Below are positions 7,574-15,677 of a DNA stretch of 51,092 nt, piece by piece. The notes beneath the pieces are model-generated. The model made no database searches. It was not told the DNA's origin and saw only the letters and a program-made list of their open reading frames with translations. Where the stretch lies: contig WXFH01000035.1 in assembly GCA_009881125.1 (NCBI GenBank), forward strand, positions 1-51,092, written 5' to 3'. The position numbers and the translations under genes are program-made. Positions within the stretch are counted from its first letter, which is position 1. Each line of letters starts with the position of its first letter. Origin of the DNA: Acidaminobacter sp. GTDB lineage: Bacteria; Bacillota_A; Clostridia; Peptostreptococcales; Acidaminobacteraceae.

Positions 7574-8458
7574 CTATTTCTCTGAGGTAAAAAGCACTTT
7601 GCCATTTGAATCGAGGATGGTAATCCGTTCGCCCTGACCATAATCCCCGTTAAAACCGCTTGAAGGATCCAGATAAAAACCTTCAACATAATGATTGTAG
7701 ATCAGTCCATTGACGTCTTCCATCACGGCCATCAACTCGTAACTCTGACCTTTTTCGATGGTAATCTCCTCATTCAGCGGGATGATTATGTCCATGTTCA
7801 GCGCCGTCTCATGGCTTTTAACCGGCACGCCGTCCAGCAGCTCCACGAGTTTGACACTTTTCACGTCTGTCTGATATTTGTTTGGATCGAGGGCAATGTG
7901 GACTTCGCCCTGAAAACGCCATTTATTGGTGTTCGGTGGATTTGAAATTTGCCCGTTGTAATTGGCGCCCATGTTGGGGAGATAGTCGTAGCGCAGCGGG
8001 CCGTATGTTATCAGGTTTTCGAGTTCTTTCACATCGCCGTTTTCAAAGACTATTGTAGGATGAAGTTCCTCAAATACGGAAACCTCAACAGTCCCTACAA
8101 GGGCGTAGCTGGAACCGGGTGTCATAATTGCTTCCTGGCCGTTGATGATGAGCTTGGCCATGGTTCCCTGTTCGAGGCGCTTTGGCATTACTGTAACCTG
8201 GACAGGCACTTTGAAGGTTTCGAGATCCATGTCGCCAAAATCAAGAGTATGTGAAGACAGCAGACTGGCCTGCTCATTGAGTTTTTGCTCGATAGTACTG
8301 GATATGCCGTTAATCCGCGAATCCATACCCTGTAATTGGGACTGAAGCTGATTACTCTGCTGGCTAAGACTCTGGCTCAGACTGCCCATTCTTAATACTG
8401 TGTAAGCGTTCAGAATCAGGGATAGGATGAGCAGCAGGGTTAGATGTTTCGTCTTCAT
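7574..8458 (-). CDS. Membrane-anchored extracellular protein of unknown function
   Basis: I do not recognise this family. The 294 residues start with a hydrophobic segment (about 5-22, LTLLLILSLILNAYTVL) without a lipobox, so an N-terminal anchor is likely. A Gln/Ser-rich heptad-like stretch follows (SLSQSLSQQSNQLQSQLQGM), probably a coiled coil. The rest is beta-rich, with repeated IgG-like phrases (VPVQVTVMPKRLEQGTMAKL; GSYALVGTVEVSV-type). ATG 8458 was chosen: a GGAGG lies 11 bases upstream, while the earlier ATG at 8467 is only two bases from it. It is divergent from the lipoprotein peptidase at 8576. Confidence 0.7.
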   Translation of the reverse strand: MKTKHLTLLLILSLILNAYTVLRMGSLSQSLSQQSNQLQSQLQGMDSRINGISSTIEQKLNEQASLLSSHTLDFGDMDLETFKVPVQVTVMPKRLEQGTMAKLIINGQEAIMTPGSSYALVGTVEVSVFEELHPTIVFENGDVKELENLITYGPLRYDYLPNMGANYNGQISNPPNTNKWRFQGEVHIALDPNKYQTDVKSVKLVELLDGVPVKSHETALNMDIIIPLNEEITIEKGQSYELMAVMEDVNGLIYNHYVEGFYLDPSSGFNGDYGQGERITILDSNGKVLFTSEK

Positions 8459-8575
8459 GGTCTGCATAACCTCCAGCGAATTTTTTCATACTACAACACG
8501 GGAATGATCTTTATTAAGGCTCGCCTTTTGTCTTTACCCATTTGTTATAGTGTTAACCTGGTTAGGAGGATTTTT

Positions 8576-9799
8576 ATGGACATGTCCGTTCGACGTTTCA
8601 TTATCATCGGACTTACTATTGTTCTGTTGATTTCCACAATATCTGGCGTTATAGGCTGCAGCCAGCGAGATGGCGAAGGTGAAGGCGTGCCCGAGCCTGA
8701 GACTGATTCTGCATTGCCTGATGGATTGACTACTGAAGAGCTAGCGGTGTATGAGGCAATAAAAGAGGTCATAGCAGTACAGCAAGACAGCGTTCGGGCA
8801 AAGGACAGTGGCTTATACTTGTCCACCATTGATGGCAGCAATGAGACTTATATGAATGAAGCGACCTATTTTGCTCATAGGCTGGCTAGTGCTGATATCT
8901 CTGACTTTAACATGAACCTTCTTGGGATCTCTATCGAGGGGGATAACAGCGCTGTCGCAGAGATCCAGCAGAGCTATAGAATGAACAACCAGCTAAACAC
9001 CGTCACCTACCGTGAACGCTTTCTAAAGTCAGGTGCGTCGTGGCTGGATCATGATGTCGCATTTGAAGAAAAAGAAGTTGGGGTCATCAAAGTATTCTAT
9101 ATGCCTGAGGTTGGTAATCCTCAGGACTTTATTGAGCTCATTGAAAAAAGTCTTGATAACGTCGATGAAACCTTCCCTGATCCACTGGCCGAAAATGTTG
9201 AAATCAAGCTCTTCAGCGACAGGGAGCTGCTGCGTCAGAAAACAGACCTTGGAATCGCCTGGCTCTTCACCGGCTGGGCGGAAGAAGGACATGCCATTAA
9301 AGCGTTTACCGGACGCGAGCCTGAATACAACTATGAAGCACTGTTTACGCATGAGCTGATTCACAAATTGACCATTTCGGTGTCCAAAGGAAATATGCCC
9401 ATCTGGTTTGCAGAGGGATTGGCAATCCATTATGGCACCTTTAGAGTCAACGGTTCTACTTATATGGATGATGGCACGGTTTCTATGGATGACATAAAAA
9501 TTTCAGTAAGAGAATTGTCAGAAACGCACCTTGAACTACTCACCGATCAGACCGATATCCTCACCTATTATGCAACTGCCGGCATGGTGGTCCGCTATCT
9601 CGCCGAAACTTATGGCGATGATCAAGTTTTCGGGCTTTATCAAGCCCTGGGCAACTATCCATTCAATGATATTGCTTCCGATCCCGCCTGGGGACAACAT
9701 TCTGATGAACGCCTGCGCGCAGTCCTCCAAGACATTTTAAACCTCGAAATGACTGAGCTCAGCGAGGGCTACCTTGAGTGGATTTACCTTCAGAGCTGA
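8576..9799 (+). CDS. Lipoprotein gluzincin metalloprotease (peptidase MA-like)
   Basis: A predicted extracytoplasmic zinc protease of 407 residues. The N terminus carries a lipoprotein signal ending in GVIGC, so it is probably tethered to the outer membrane leaflet. The zinc site is HELIH near residue 265, followed by WFAEGLAIHYG, whose Glu is the third ligand as in gluzincins of the peptidase MA-like superfamily. A region between the signal and the catalytic domain (about 50-165) resembles small ligand-binding or inhibitory domains but I cannot name it. ATG 8576 follows AGGAGG. The ORF extension upstream to 8444 lacks a binding site. Confidence 0.8.
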   Translation: MDMSVRRFIIIGLTIVLLISTISGVIGCSQRDGEGEGVPEPETDSALPDGLTTEELAVYEAIKEVIAVQQDSVRAKDSGLYLSTIDGSNETYMNEATYFAHRLASADISDFNMNLLGISIEGDNSAVAEIQQSYRMNNQLNTVTYRERFLKSGASWLDHDVAFEEKEVGVIKVFYMPEVGNPQDFIELIEKSLDNVDETFPDPLAENVEIKLFSDRELLRQKTDLGIAWLFTGWAEEGHAIKAFTGREPEYNYEALFTHELIHKLTISVSKGNMPIWFAEGLAIHYGTFRVNGSTYMDDGTVSMDDIKISVRELSETHLELLTDQTDILTYYATAGMVVRYLAETYGDDQVFGLYQALGNYPFNDIASDPAWGQHSDERLRAVLQDILNLEMTELSEGYLEWIYLQS

Positions 9800-9845
9800 C
9801 CTCTCAAACTCTCGAAGCTCTGGTACAAAAGTAAAATGGGGGTCA

Positions 9846-10066
9846 GTCACTCAGTTGAGTTTGGTGTCAGACACTCAGTTAAACTCGGTGTCTGACACTC
9901 AGTTGAACTCGGTGTCTGACACTCAGTTGAACTCGGTGTCTGACACTCAGTTGAACTCGGTGTCTGACACTCAGTTGAACTCGGTGTCTGACACTCAGTT
10001 GAACTCGGTGTCTGACACTCAGTTGAACTTGGTGTCTGACACTCAGTTGAACTTGGTGTCAGTGAC
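9846..10066. repeat. 24-bp tandem array, nine units
   Basis: Nine head-to-tail units of ACTCAGTTGAACTCGGTGTC plus TGAC, the central ones identical. Each unit can fold on GTGTC/GACAC with AACT/AGTT flanks. There are no unique spacers, so it is not a CRISPR. The unit is 8 codons long, so an ORF repeating NSVSDTQL passes through it, but there is no binding site or independent support for a protein. It lies after the peptidase gene and before a terminator. Confidence 0.9.
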
Positions 10067-10092
10067 TGTAATATATCTGTAACATTAGCAAA

Positions 10093-10140
10093 AAATTGGG
10101 GAACGGGTGCAACTTTTAGTTGTGCCCGTTCCCCAATTTA
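10093..10140. terminator. Strong bidirectional terminator
   Basis: AAATTGGGGAACGGG-TGCAAC pairs with GTTG-TGCCCGTTCCCCAATTT around TTTTA. It separates the tandem array from the convergent pentapeptide-repeat gene. Confidence 0.8.
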
Positions 10141-10179
10141 CTGCTCATAAATTTTATTTCAACTATTACAAATCACTGC

Positions 10180-11079
10180 CTACACCCAATGCACCGGCCT
10201 GTCCAAAATCTCCGGTAAGCGAGTTTCTCTATCCCCTTTGGCCGAGTTGACTTGGGCCTGGGTTAGGTAAAGCGCTCCTGACAAATTTGCGCCACTCAGA
10301 TTGGAATCCCTGAGATCCGCGCCAATCAGCTCCGCACCGCTGAGATCCGAATGACGTAGATCTGAAGCAATCAAAATTGCACCTCTTAAATTCGCGCCTT
10401 TGAGATTCATATCACTGAGCTTCGCCCCTGCTAGATCCGCATAACGACCCAGCCGCTGCCTTACAGCCTGCGGCGCAGCTTTTCCGTTCCCATAGACACC
10501 TCTAACCTGCTCGCCGACTTCAATGAGCAGCGCGTTTGACTTACCCCTCAGCGCATTCATATCAATCTTCTTCAATGCCTCAGCATCCAAGCAGGTCAAA
10601 CGGTCAACTTCCTGCAATTCCTCGTGGAGGGCTCTTCGAAGCCGCTTGCCGTCGCATCGCTCCAGAGCCTCACTGAGATACCAGAGCAGCTCGTAGAGAT
10701 GGCGCATCACCACGAAAGCCTCAAACATAGGCTTGGCAATCTTAGGCGCGGTCCTCCAGCTCTGCAAAGGAAAGGTCACTCTGGATACCCTTTGCCCGGC
10801 ACCCAGGCAGTCAAAGCCTATGCAGCCTTTGTAACCCCGGACGGCAAGGGAATGATGGACCTCACATTTAAAGTTCGCCATTAAATACGGGCAGGGCTTT
10901 CCAGGCGCCTTGTCCAGCGGGAAGCCCTCTGAAGCCGAGAAGTGCAGTGCGACGCAGCACAGACCATAACACTCCGGACAATCCGACTTCAGAACCCTCA
11001 GCCGCCATTCTTTAAGTGCACTAATATTCCCTGCTTCCAGTGGAACAGGGGTGATACCAGCATCTTTAACTTCAGTCAT
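10180..11079 (-). CDS. Pentapeptide-repeat protein with N-terminal cysteine cluster
   Basis: A cytoplasmic protein of 299 residues. The N-terminal third has clustered cysteines (DCPECYGLCC near 33-43, GKPCPY, FKCEVH, GCIGFDC) that look like a metal or iron-sulfur site. A helical middle follows (about 115-185). The C-terminal part (about 215-275) is a right-handed beta-helix of pentapeptide repeats of A(D/N)Lxx form (ANLRGAILIASDLRHSDLSG). The exact function is unknown; pentapeptide helices often act as binding surfaces. ATG 11079 follows AAGGTGA. It stands alone, facing the tandem array. Confidence 0.8.
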   Translation of the reverse strand: MTEVKDAGITPVPLEAGNISALKEWRLRVLKSDCPECYGLCCVALHFSASEGFPLDKAPGKPCPYLMANFKCEVHHSLAVRGYKGCIGFDCLGAGQRVSRVTFPLQSWRTAPKIAKPMFEAFVVMRHLYELLWYLSEALERCDGKRLRRALHEELQEVDRLTCLDAEALKKIDMNALRGKSNALLIEVGEQVRGVYGNGKAAPQAVRQRLGRYADLAGAKLSDMNLKGANLRGAILIASDLRHSDLSGAELIGADLRDSNLSGANLSGALYLTQAQVNSAKGDRETRLPEILDRPVHWV

Positions 11080-11182
11080 AGTTCACCTTCAAATCCTTTC
11101 ACATTCATATATGTAACCAGAGCAAGCCTATAGCATGCCAAAGCACCGGACTCACACCCAGCGCCCAAGAATACCACAACGC

Positions 11183-12058
11183 CTATTTGTATCCTGCCGC
11201 TATGGCGTAGACATTCGAAATCCTTCGTTCCGGTACGACTGGCTTCAAATAAAGGTCATACAGCCTAGACGGCGGATAATCCTCCGCCCGCGTGAAACCC
11301 CGATCCAGCAAAAATCCCTCAGCCGCGCCCTGCTCAATCCCAGACAAAATAGGCTCATGGAACACGAACTTCAGTGAATTCATATGCTGAATCACCTTAC
11401 TCTTGATCCGCCCGTCCAGTGCCGCAGCATAAACATAATCGAACAGCACCATGGACCCCGCGCCAGCGTGCTGTACCACAAATCCCAAAGTCTCCCGCAC
11501 CGCCGCCTCCGGCAGGTACATAACGACCCCCTCGAGGGTAAACATGGTGGGCAGACCTGGGTCGTACCCAGCCTCAACCAGACAAGACAATAAATCATCC
11601 ACCGTAAAATCCACGGGCACATAGGATACATAATCCGGCAGCGCGCCAAAATGCATTTCGACCCGCTCTTTTTTCACACCCTGTGACGCCGGATGGTCCA
11701 CCTCAAAAGTCCGCACCCCGGCAAGCTGGTCCCTAAACCGGTACGCCCTGGAATCCAGCCCCGCTCCGAGGATGATGTATTGGAGACAACCATCGGCAGC
11801 GCCTTTTAACACGAAGTCGTCGAACAACCGGGTCCGGACGGCCATATAGCCGGAAACGCCCGTGCCCTTCTTTTCAAACGCCCAGTCCATAAAGCGCGTC
11901 GGGAGCGGCTGGCAGAGCCTCGCCGTGAGACGCGCCCACCAGGCCATGAGCGGATAGGCCAGCTCGTCAGAGCATATGCGCGTCGCCGCCGGCCGCTGGG
12001 ACTCATAAAACCGCATGTAGGCAACACCTTCCGCGGTACCGCTCGACAGGTTCTTCAT
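11183..12058 (-). CDS. Class I SAM-dependent methyltransferase, LCM/PPM1 type
   Basis: A 291-residue methyltransferase of the leucine-carboxyl-methyltransferase-like family found widely in bacteria; its substrate is unknown. The SAM-binding loop is YIILGAGLDSRAYRF at about 92-106. The acidic residue ending beta-2 is in VRTFEVDHP, and the motif FTLEGVVMYLPEAAV is typical of the family. ATG 12058 follows GGAGG. It begins 15 bases after the tiny OadG-like gene, so it appears to be cotranscribed with the decarboxylase subunits, an unexplained pairing. Confidence 0.85.
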   Translation of the reverse strand: MKNLSSGTAEGVAYMRFYESQRPAATRICSDELAYPLMAWWARLTARLCQPLPTRFMDWAFEKKGTGVSGYMAVRTRLFDDFVLKGAADGCLQYIILGAGLDSRAYRFRDQLAGVRTFEVDHPASQGVKKERVEMHFGALPDYVSYVPVDFTVDDLLSCLVEAGYDPGLPTMFTLEGVVMYLPEAAVRETLGFVVQHAGAGSMVLFDYVYAAALDGRIKSKVIQHMNSLKFVFHEPILSGIEQGAAEGFLLDRGFTRAEDYPPSRLYDLYLKPVVPERRISNVYAIAAGYK

Positions 12059-12073
12059 GGCAATCCCTCCAGA

Positions 12074-12196
12074 TCACTTCACCGGAAACACCTTGTTCAG
12101 CAGCTTAATCATCAGGTAAATCAGGAACACGATCGAAAAAATGCCCGACATCCCGCGCCACATGAGCTCGAGGGACATGAGAAACGTTTCATTCAT
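12074..12196 (-). CDS. OadG-like mini gamma subunit, 40 residues
   Basis: Found by reading the gap between two genes. ATG 12196, preceded by AAGGGGATG, opens a 40-codon frame beginning MNETFLMSLELMWRGMSGIF and continuing into IVFLIYLMIKLLNKVF. The Met/Trp/Gly-Met turn and the single membrane helix ending in Lys are what sodium-pumping decarboxylase gamma (OadG-like) subunits look like at their membrane anchor, but the usual soluble tail is missing. It lies between the OadB-like gene (30 bases) and the methyltransferase (15 bases). It probably anchors or stabilises the beta subunit. Confidence 0.78.
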   Translation of the reverse strand: MNETFLMSLELMWRGMSGIFSIVFLIYLMIKLLNKVFPVK

Positions 12197-12226
12197 GGAA
12201 TCATCCCCTTTTCGGATTCGCCCGGG

Positions 12227-13354
12227 CTACAGGCTCTGCACCAGCATCAGAATCAAACCGCCGGCCAGCACCGACGCGATCTGCCCGCCCACGTTGGCCC
12301 CCACCGCATACATCAAAATGAAATTCTGGCTGTCCTCTTTCTGCGCCATTTTCTGGATCACCCGCGCAGACATTGGAAACGCAGAGATGCCGGCAGCGCC
12401 AATCATCGGGTTGATTTTTTCCTTACGGAAGAGGTTGATCAGCTTCGCAAAGAGTACCCCGCCGATGGTATCAAACACAAACGCAATCAGTCCCATACCT
12501 ATGATGAGACCGGTCTGAGGCGTCAGGAACCGCTCGGCCTGCATGGTCGTGGAAATGGTCAGTCCCAGCAGTATAGTCACAATGTTGACGAGCTCGTTCT
12601 GAGCGGACTTCGCCAGCCTGTCGAGCACGCCGCACTCTCTCAAGAGGTTGCCGAACATGAGAAAGCCAATAAGCGGCACTGCGTTCGGTGCTACCAGCCC
12701 CGTCAAAATGGTGATGACAATTGGAAAGACAATGCGCGTCGTTTGCGAGACATTTTCCGCCTTATAATGCATGCGAATCTGACGTTCTTCCTTGGTCGTG
12801 ACCAACCTGATCGCAGGAGGCTGGATCACCGGTACCAGGGCCATATAGCTATAAGCCGCCACCGATATTGGGCCCAGCAGCTCCTTGGCAAACTGATTCG
12901 CGACGTAAATGGAGGTAGGGCCATCCGCCGCGCCTATAATTCCAATCGCCGCAGCCTCTTTAATGCTGAAACCGGCCAAAGTCGCCACAGCAACGGTGAA
13001 AAAGATGCCAAACTGCGCAGCAGCGCCAAAGAGCAGCATAAAGGGATTGTGGAGGATCGGCCCAAAATCGATCATGGCGCCAATCCCAATAAAGATCAGA
13101 AGGGGAAAAAGCTCAGTTGCAATGCCCATATCAAACAGGACATTAAGCACACCCTCTACGGCGGTGCCCTGAATCACTTGAGTGATGGCGCCCGACATAG
13201 GCAGATTGACCATAATGGCGCCAAAGCCCATGGGCAGCAGGAGCGCGGGCTCAAAGTCCTTTGCGACCGCCAGATAAATCAGCGTGCCGGCGATAATCCA
13301 CATTACAATTTGCTGAGGGGTCACGGCCATGAGGCCGCTTAAGAATATATCCAT
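12227..13354 (-). CDS. oadB: Sodium-translocating decarboxylase beta subunit
   Basis: An integral membrane ion channel subunit of the biotin-dependent oxaloacetate, methylmalonyl-CoA or glutaconyl-CoA decarboxylases, coupling decarboxylation of carboxybiotin to sodium export. It has 375 residues with about nine helices and the conserved GIIGAADGPTSIYVA segment and NQFAKELLGPISVAAYSYMA. The start is ATG 13354 with GGAGG; the frame stays open upstream through a hairpin repeat to 13486, but that extension is repeat-derived. No alpha (carboxyltransferase) or biotin carrier gene is in the window, so the substrate cannot be assigned. Confidence 0.9.
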   Translation of the reverse strand: MDIFLSGLMAVTPQQIVMWIIAGTLIYLAVAKDFEPALLLPMGFGAIMVNLPMSGAITQVIQGTAVEGVLNVLFDMGIATELFPLLIFIGIGAMIDFGPILHNPFMLLFGAAAQFGIFFTVAVATLAGFSIKEAAAIGIIGAADGPTSIYVANQFAKELLGPISVAAYSYMALVPVIQPPAIRLVTTKEERQIRMHYKAENVSQTTRIVFPIVITILTGLVAPNAVPLIGFLMFGNLLRECGVLDRLAKSAQNELVNIVTILLGLTISTTMQAERFLTPQTGLIIGMGLIAFVFDTIGGVLFAKLINLFRKEKINPMIGAAGISAFPMSARVIQKMAQKEDSQNFILMYAVGANVGGQIASVLAGGLILMLVQSL

Positions 13355-13411
13355 TTTCAGTCCTCCAGAGGGGCGAAATAGGGGCGAGGGAATGTTGGAT
13401 GACGGTTGGGA

Positions 13412-13508
13412 CCTGATGAAACTCGGTGCGATGAAACTCGGGGTCGATAGGCGACAGCCGCTGAGATGAAACTCGGTGTCTGACACCGAGTTTCAACACC
13501 GAGTTTCA
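13412..13508. repeat. Composite hairpin repeat, copy 4 of the GATAGGC family
   Basis: Three copies of GATGAAACTCGG are interleaved with a core GGGGTCGATAGGCGAC then AGCCGCTGA, and with a short GGTGTCTGACACC core whose arms are GAAACTC and GAGTTTC. The right end overlaps the rhodanese stop codon (13506-13508). It looks like a long-core and a short-core element that have recombined or inserted side by side. Confidence 0.7.
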
Positions 13509-13946
13509 CTGCACTACCTCATACGGCCAATCCATAATGCCGCCCAGATCAAAGACATTCTGATAGCCCAACTCCACCATCATAGACGTCGCAGCACCGC
13601 TGCGGCTGCCACTGCGGCAATAGACAAAATAGACGGCGTCCTTGTCGGGAAACATATCCACTGCGTTCTTTTGAATCTGGTCCACCGGCAGAAGCACTGC
13701 GCCCTCAATGTGGCCGCTGTCAAACTCTTCTTTGGTTCTGACGTCCACTAGAATGATAGCTTCGTCTGAATCCAACCGTTCCTTAGCTTCTTCTGGCGTG
13801 ATGTCCTGCACCGTGGCTTTTGCCGGCTGTTCAACCTGTTCCCCGCTTGTTGGCGGCGCTTGATCAGGCACTGGCGCCGGATCACCGGCACAGGCTGACA
13901 GCGCCAAACTCAGGGCAATGACTGACATAAAGGTCCATCGTTTCAT
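13506..13946 (-). CDS. Rhodanese-domain lipoprotein
   Basis: An exported sulfurtransferase-like protein of 146 residues. The signal peptide ends in a lipobox (LALSAC), followed by a Pro/Gln-rich linker (about 25-45) and one rhodanese domain. The domain has the entry motif VDVRTKEEFDSGHI and an active-site loop YCRSGSRS, with catalytic Cys in a six-residue loop typical of single-domain rhodaneses. ATG 13946 follows GAGGAG. It is 26 bases downstream of the flavin-barrel gene and so probably cotranscribed with it. Confidence 0.88.
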   Translation of the reverse strand: MKRWTFMSVIALSLALSACAGDPAPVPDQAPPTSGEQVEQPAKATVQDITPEEAKERLDSDEAIILVDVRTKEEFDSGHIEGAVLLPVDQIQKNAVDMFPDKDAVYFVYCRSGSRSGAATSMMVELGYQNVFDLGGIMDWPYEVVQ

Positions 13947-13972
13947 ATAGGTCACTCCTCAGATGAAAATGT

Positions 13973-14404
13973 TTAAAGTTCGCCCTGCAGAGTTTGAACA
14001 GGGCCATTCAGCAACAAATAATTCTTCAGTCGAACGCTAAAAATGACGCAGCTGTCCTGTACGAGTATTTCTCCAAGTTCAGGATGACGCGCTCCGAACT
14101 TAGCGCGCATTTCTTCAAGCAGTGGGTTTTCAATTTCGAAAAATTCACCATCAAAAGTCACTGAAGTGATGGGATGTTTTGAACCCACCTCAAGCTGCTG
14201 GCGTGAATCGATGATCACGCTGACATTTGCGTTTTCCTTCAGATTTTTATACTTTCTCGAGTTCATTGAAGTGATCAGATAGAGTATTTTCCTCTCTTCA
14301 TCGAGAATATAGGTCATAAGTGAGCAATGGGGCATACCCTGACTCTCGGTGCATAGAACGCAAAGCTGATTTTCCTTCAGCATTTTTTCGACCATATCAT
14401 GCAT
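13973..14404 (-). CDS. Pyridoxamine-phosphate-oxidase-like flavin split-barrel protein
   Basis: A small (143-residue) cytoplasmic protein of the PNPOx-like FMN-binding split barrel. Visible are LCVLCTESQGMPHCSLMTY, the segment ILYLITSMNSRKYKNLKENANVSVII that contacts FMN phosphate, and the closing strands with VTFDGEFFEIE. Such proteins reduce or bind flavin and F420- or heme-type ligands; the substrate here is unknown. ATG 14404 follows AAGGAGG. It is downstream of the GNAT gene with a 68-base gap. Confidence 0.8.
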   Translation of the reverse strand: MHDMVEKMLKENQLCVLCTESQGMPHCSLMTYILDEERKILYLITSMNSRKYKNLKENANVSVIIDSRQQLEVGSKHPITSVTFDGEFFEIENPLLEEMRAKFGARHPELGEILVQDSCVIFSVRLKNYLLLNGPVQTLQGEL

Positions 14405-14472
14405 TGGAGCGCCTCCTTAAGTTATAATGACCAGTCTGTACCTTTGGCATTCATACCCCAAAAAAAGTTCAA

Positions 14473-14979
14473 CTAAGCCCTCAGGCGAGCCATTATAAAT
14501 TCGTCCACATAGTCGCCGCCGCGAATGGCCGCTTTCTTTCGAGTGCCCTCAATTTCAAACCCCATTTTCTTATATAGCCCAATAGCGCGCTCATTGTCCG
14601 TATAGACGGCAAGCTCCACACGAATCAGCATCAGCCAGTTGTCAGACAAATCCAGAAGCGCCTCCATCATTTTTTTGCCAATCCCCTGGTTTTGATAGTC
14701 TCTGTGGATCATAATGCCAAGCATAGCCGTGTGGCGGAGCCTTGGATTTACACCAATCACAATGCCTGCAGTGCCAACGACAAGCTCTCTTCCTTCTTCA
14801 TCGAGTCGAGTCGCAACCAGTTGGTGAGAATTAGAATCCAAGCCGGCAATAAACCCTTCACTGCGGTCTACGCGCTCGGATGGCAGCCCGAGAATATTTT
14901 CAAACACCCCCGGCATCCGCCTGATGGCGTTGATCTCCCTTGCATCTCTTGCCTCAATTGGCCTGATGGTTACATTCAT
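14473..14979 (-). CDS. GNAT N-acetyltransferase, YhhY/AaaT-like
   Basis: A 168-residue acetyl-CoA-dependent acetyltransferase. The acetyl-CoA site is DYQNQGIGKKMMEALL, followed by the characteristic RVELAVYTDNERAIGLYKKMGFEIEGTRKKAAIRGGDYVDEFIMAR. The order of blocks matches the YhhY (amino-acid N-acetyltransferase) group. ATG 14979 follows GGGGGT. It starts 21 bases after the Rrf2 regulator and is probably in its operon. The substrate is inferred only from family resemblance. Confidence 0.82.
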   Translation of the reverse strand: MNVTIRPIEARDAREINAIRRMPGVFENILGLPSERVDRSEGFIAGLDSNSHQLVATRLDEEGRELVVGTAGIVIGVNPRLRHTAMLGIMIHRDYQNQGIGKKMMEALLDLSDNWLMLIRVELAVYTDNERAIGLYKKMGFEIEGTRKKAAIRGGDYVDEFIMARLRA

Positions 14980-15000
14980 TTATAAAACCCCCACTTGGAT

Positions 15001-15450
15001 TCATATGTAATAGACAAGGACATTTGCGGCCTCTGCTTTTCTGGCCTCCTCTGCGAGCCCCTCAATAGTTGCAGAATCCAAGAGACTCAAAACCGCCTCG
15101 TCAATCTTCATCCAAAGCTGTTCCTTCAGACACCGTTCTATAACGTTTTCTTCCTCACTGGTCGCTCCGGCCCCTCCGCTGATAAGGGTGAGCTCTCCCT
15201 CCAGAGACCTCAAAACATCCCCCGCAGAAATTTCCGAAGCGGGTCTGGCAAGGATATACCCGCCACCGGCGCCTTTGATGCTCTTCACAAGGCCTGCTTT
15301 TCTCAAGGCTGAAAAAACCTGCTCAAGGTAAAGAATGGAAAGCCCCTGCCGTTCCGCAATGGTCCCCAGCGGCACATGCTGCTCCATGGCATTCAAGGCA
15401 AGATCCACCATACAGCGAAGCCCGTATCTTCCTTTTGTCGAAAGCTTCAT
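15001..15450 (-). CDS. Rrf2-family regulator, CymR-like
   Basis: A winged-helix regulator of 149 residues: MKLSTKGRYGLRCMVDLA, then IAERQGLSILYLEQVFSALRKAGLVKSIKGAGGGYILAR, the Rrf2 DNA-binding core. The three conserved cysteines of iron-sulfur Rrf2 proteins (IscR, NsrR) are absent; only Cys14 and one later Cys (ERCLKEQLW) are present. That favours the CymR type, which responds to cysteine status through a partner protein. It is divergent from a TcyP-type cystine transporter. ATG 15450 follows AAGGAGGTG. Confidence 0.85.
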   Translation of the reverse strand: MKLSTKGRYGLRCMVDLALNAMEQHVPLGTIAERQGLSILYLEQVFSALRKAGLVKSIKGAGGGYILARPASEISAGDVLRSLEGELTLISGGAGATSEEENVIERCLKEQLWMKIDEAVLSLLDSATIEGLAEEARKAEAANVLVYYI

Positions 15451-15580
15451 CACACACCTCCTTCTAAAAACCTAGTAAACCGATCACTTTATTTAAATTC
15501 TATAGCGCAGTATTTCAATTGTCAATTCACGTTCCAGTACGCTTAATCCTATCTCAAACACATAATAACATATTATTTTT

Positions 15581-15659
15581 ATATGTTTTATATGTTTTTT
15601 TGACAAGCACTTAGCTAAGCCCTATATTATAAACATAGTATTCATATATGTTTTAAATT
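15581..15659 (+). promoter_or_regulatory. tcyP promoter with AT-rich repeats
   Basis: TTGACA (15600-15605), 17 bases, then TATATT (15623-15628) is a good sigma-A promoter. Direct repeats ATATGTTTT lie at about 15581-15598 (two copies) and again at about 15645-15655. They bracket the promoter and are candidate CymR-like binding sites. Confidence 0.6.
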
Positions 15660-15677
15660 ATATTTAGGAGGTCCATC

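Noticed and set aside
9846..10066. CRISPR array
   Set aside because: The units are contiguous without variable spacers and no cas gene is present in the window.
9774..10082. ORF with repeated NSVSDTQL over the first tandem array
   Set aside because: The unit is 24 bases, so any open frame repeats by arithmetic. There is no ribosome binding site, it overlaps the peptidase end, and the DNA palindromes explain the sequence.
13355..13486. Longer N terminus of the OadB-like protein
   Set aside because: The extra 44 residues are encoded by the hairpin repeat; GGAGG lies directly before ATG 13354, and OadB proteins start with such a hydrophobic segment.
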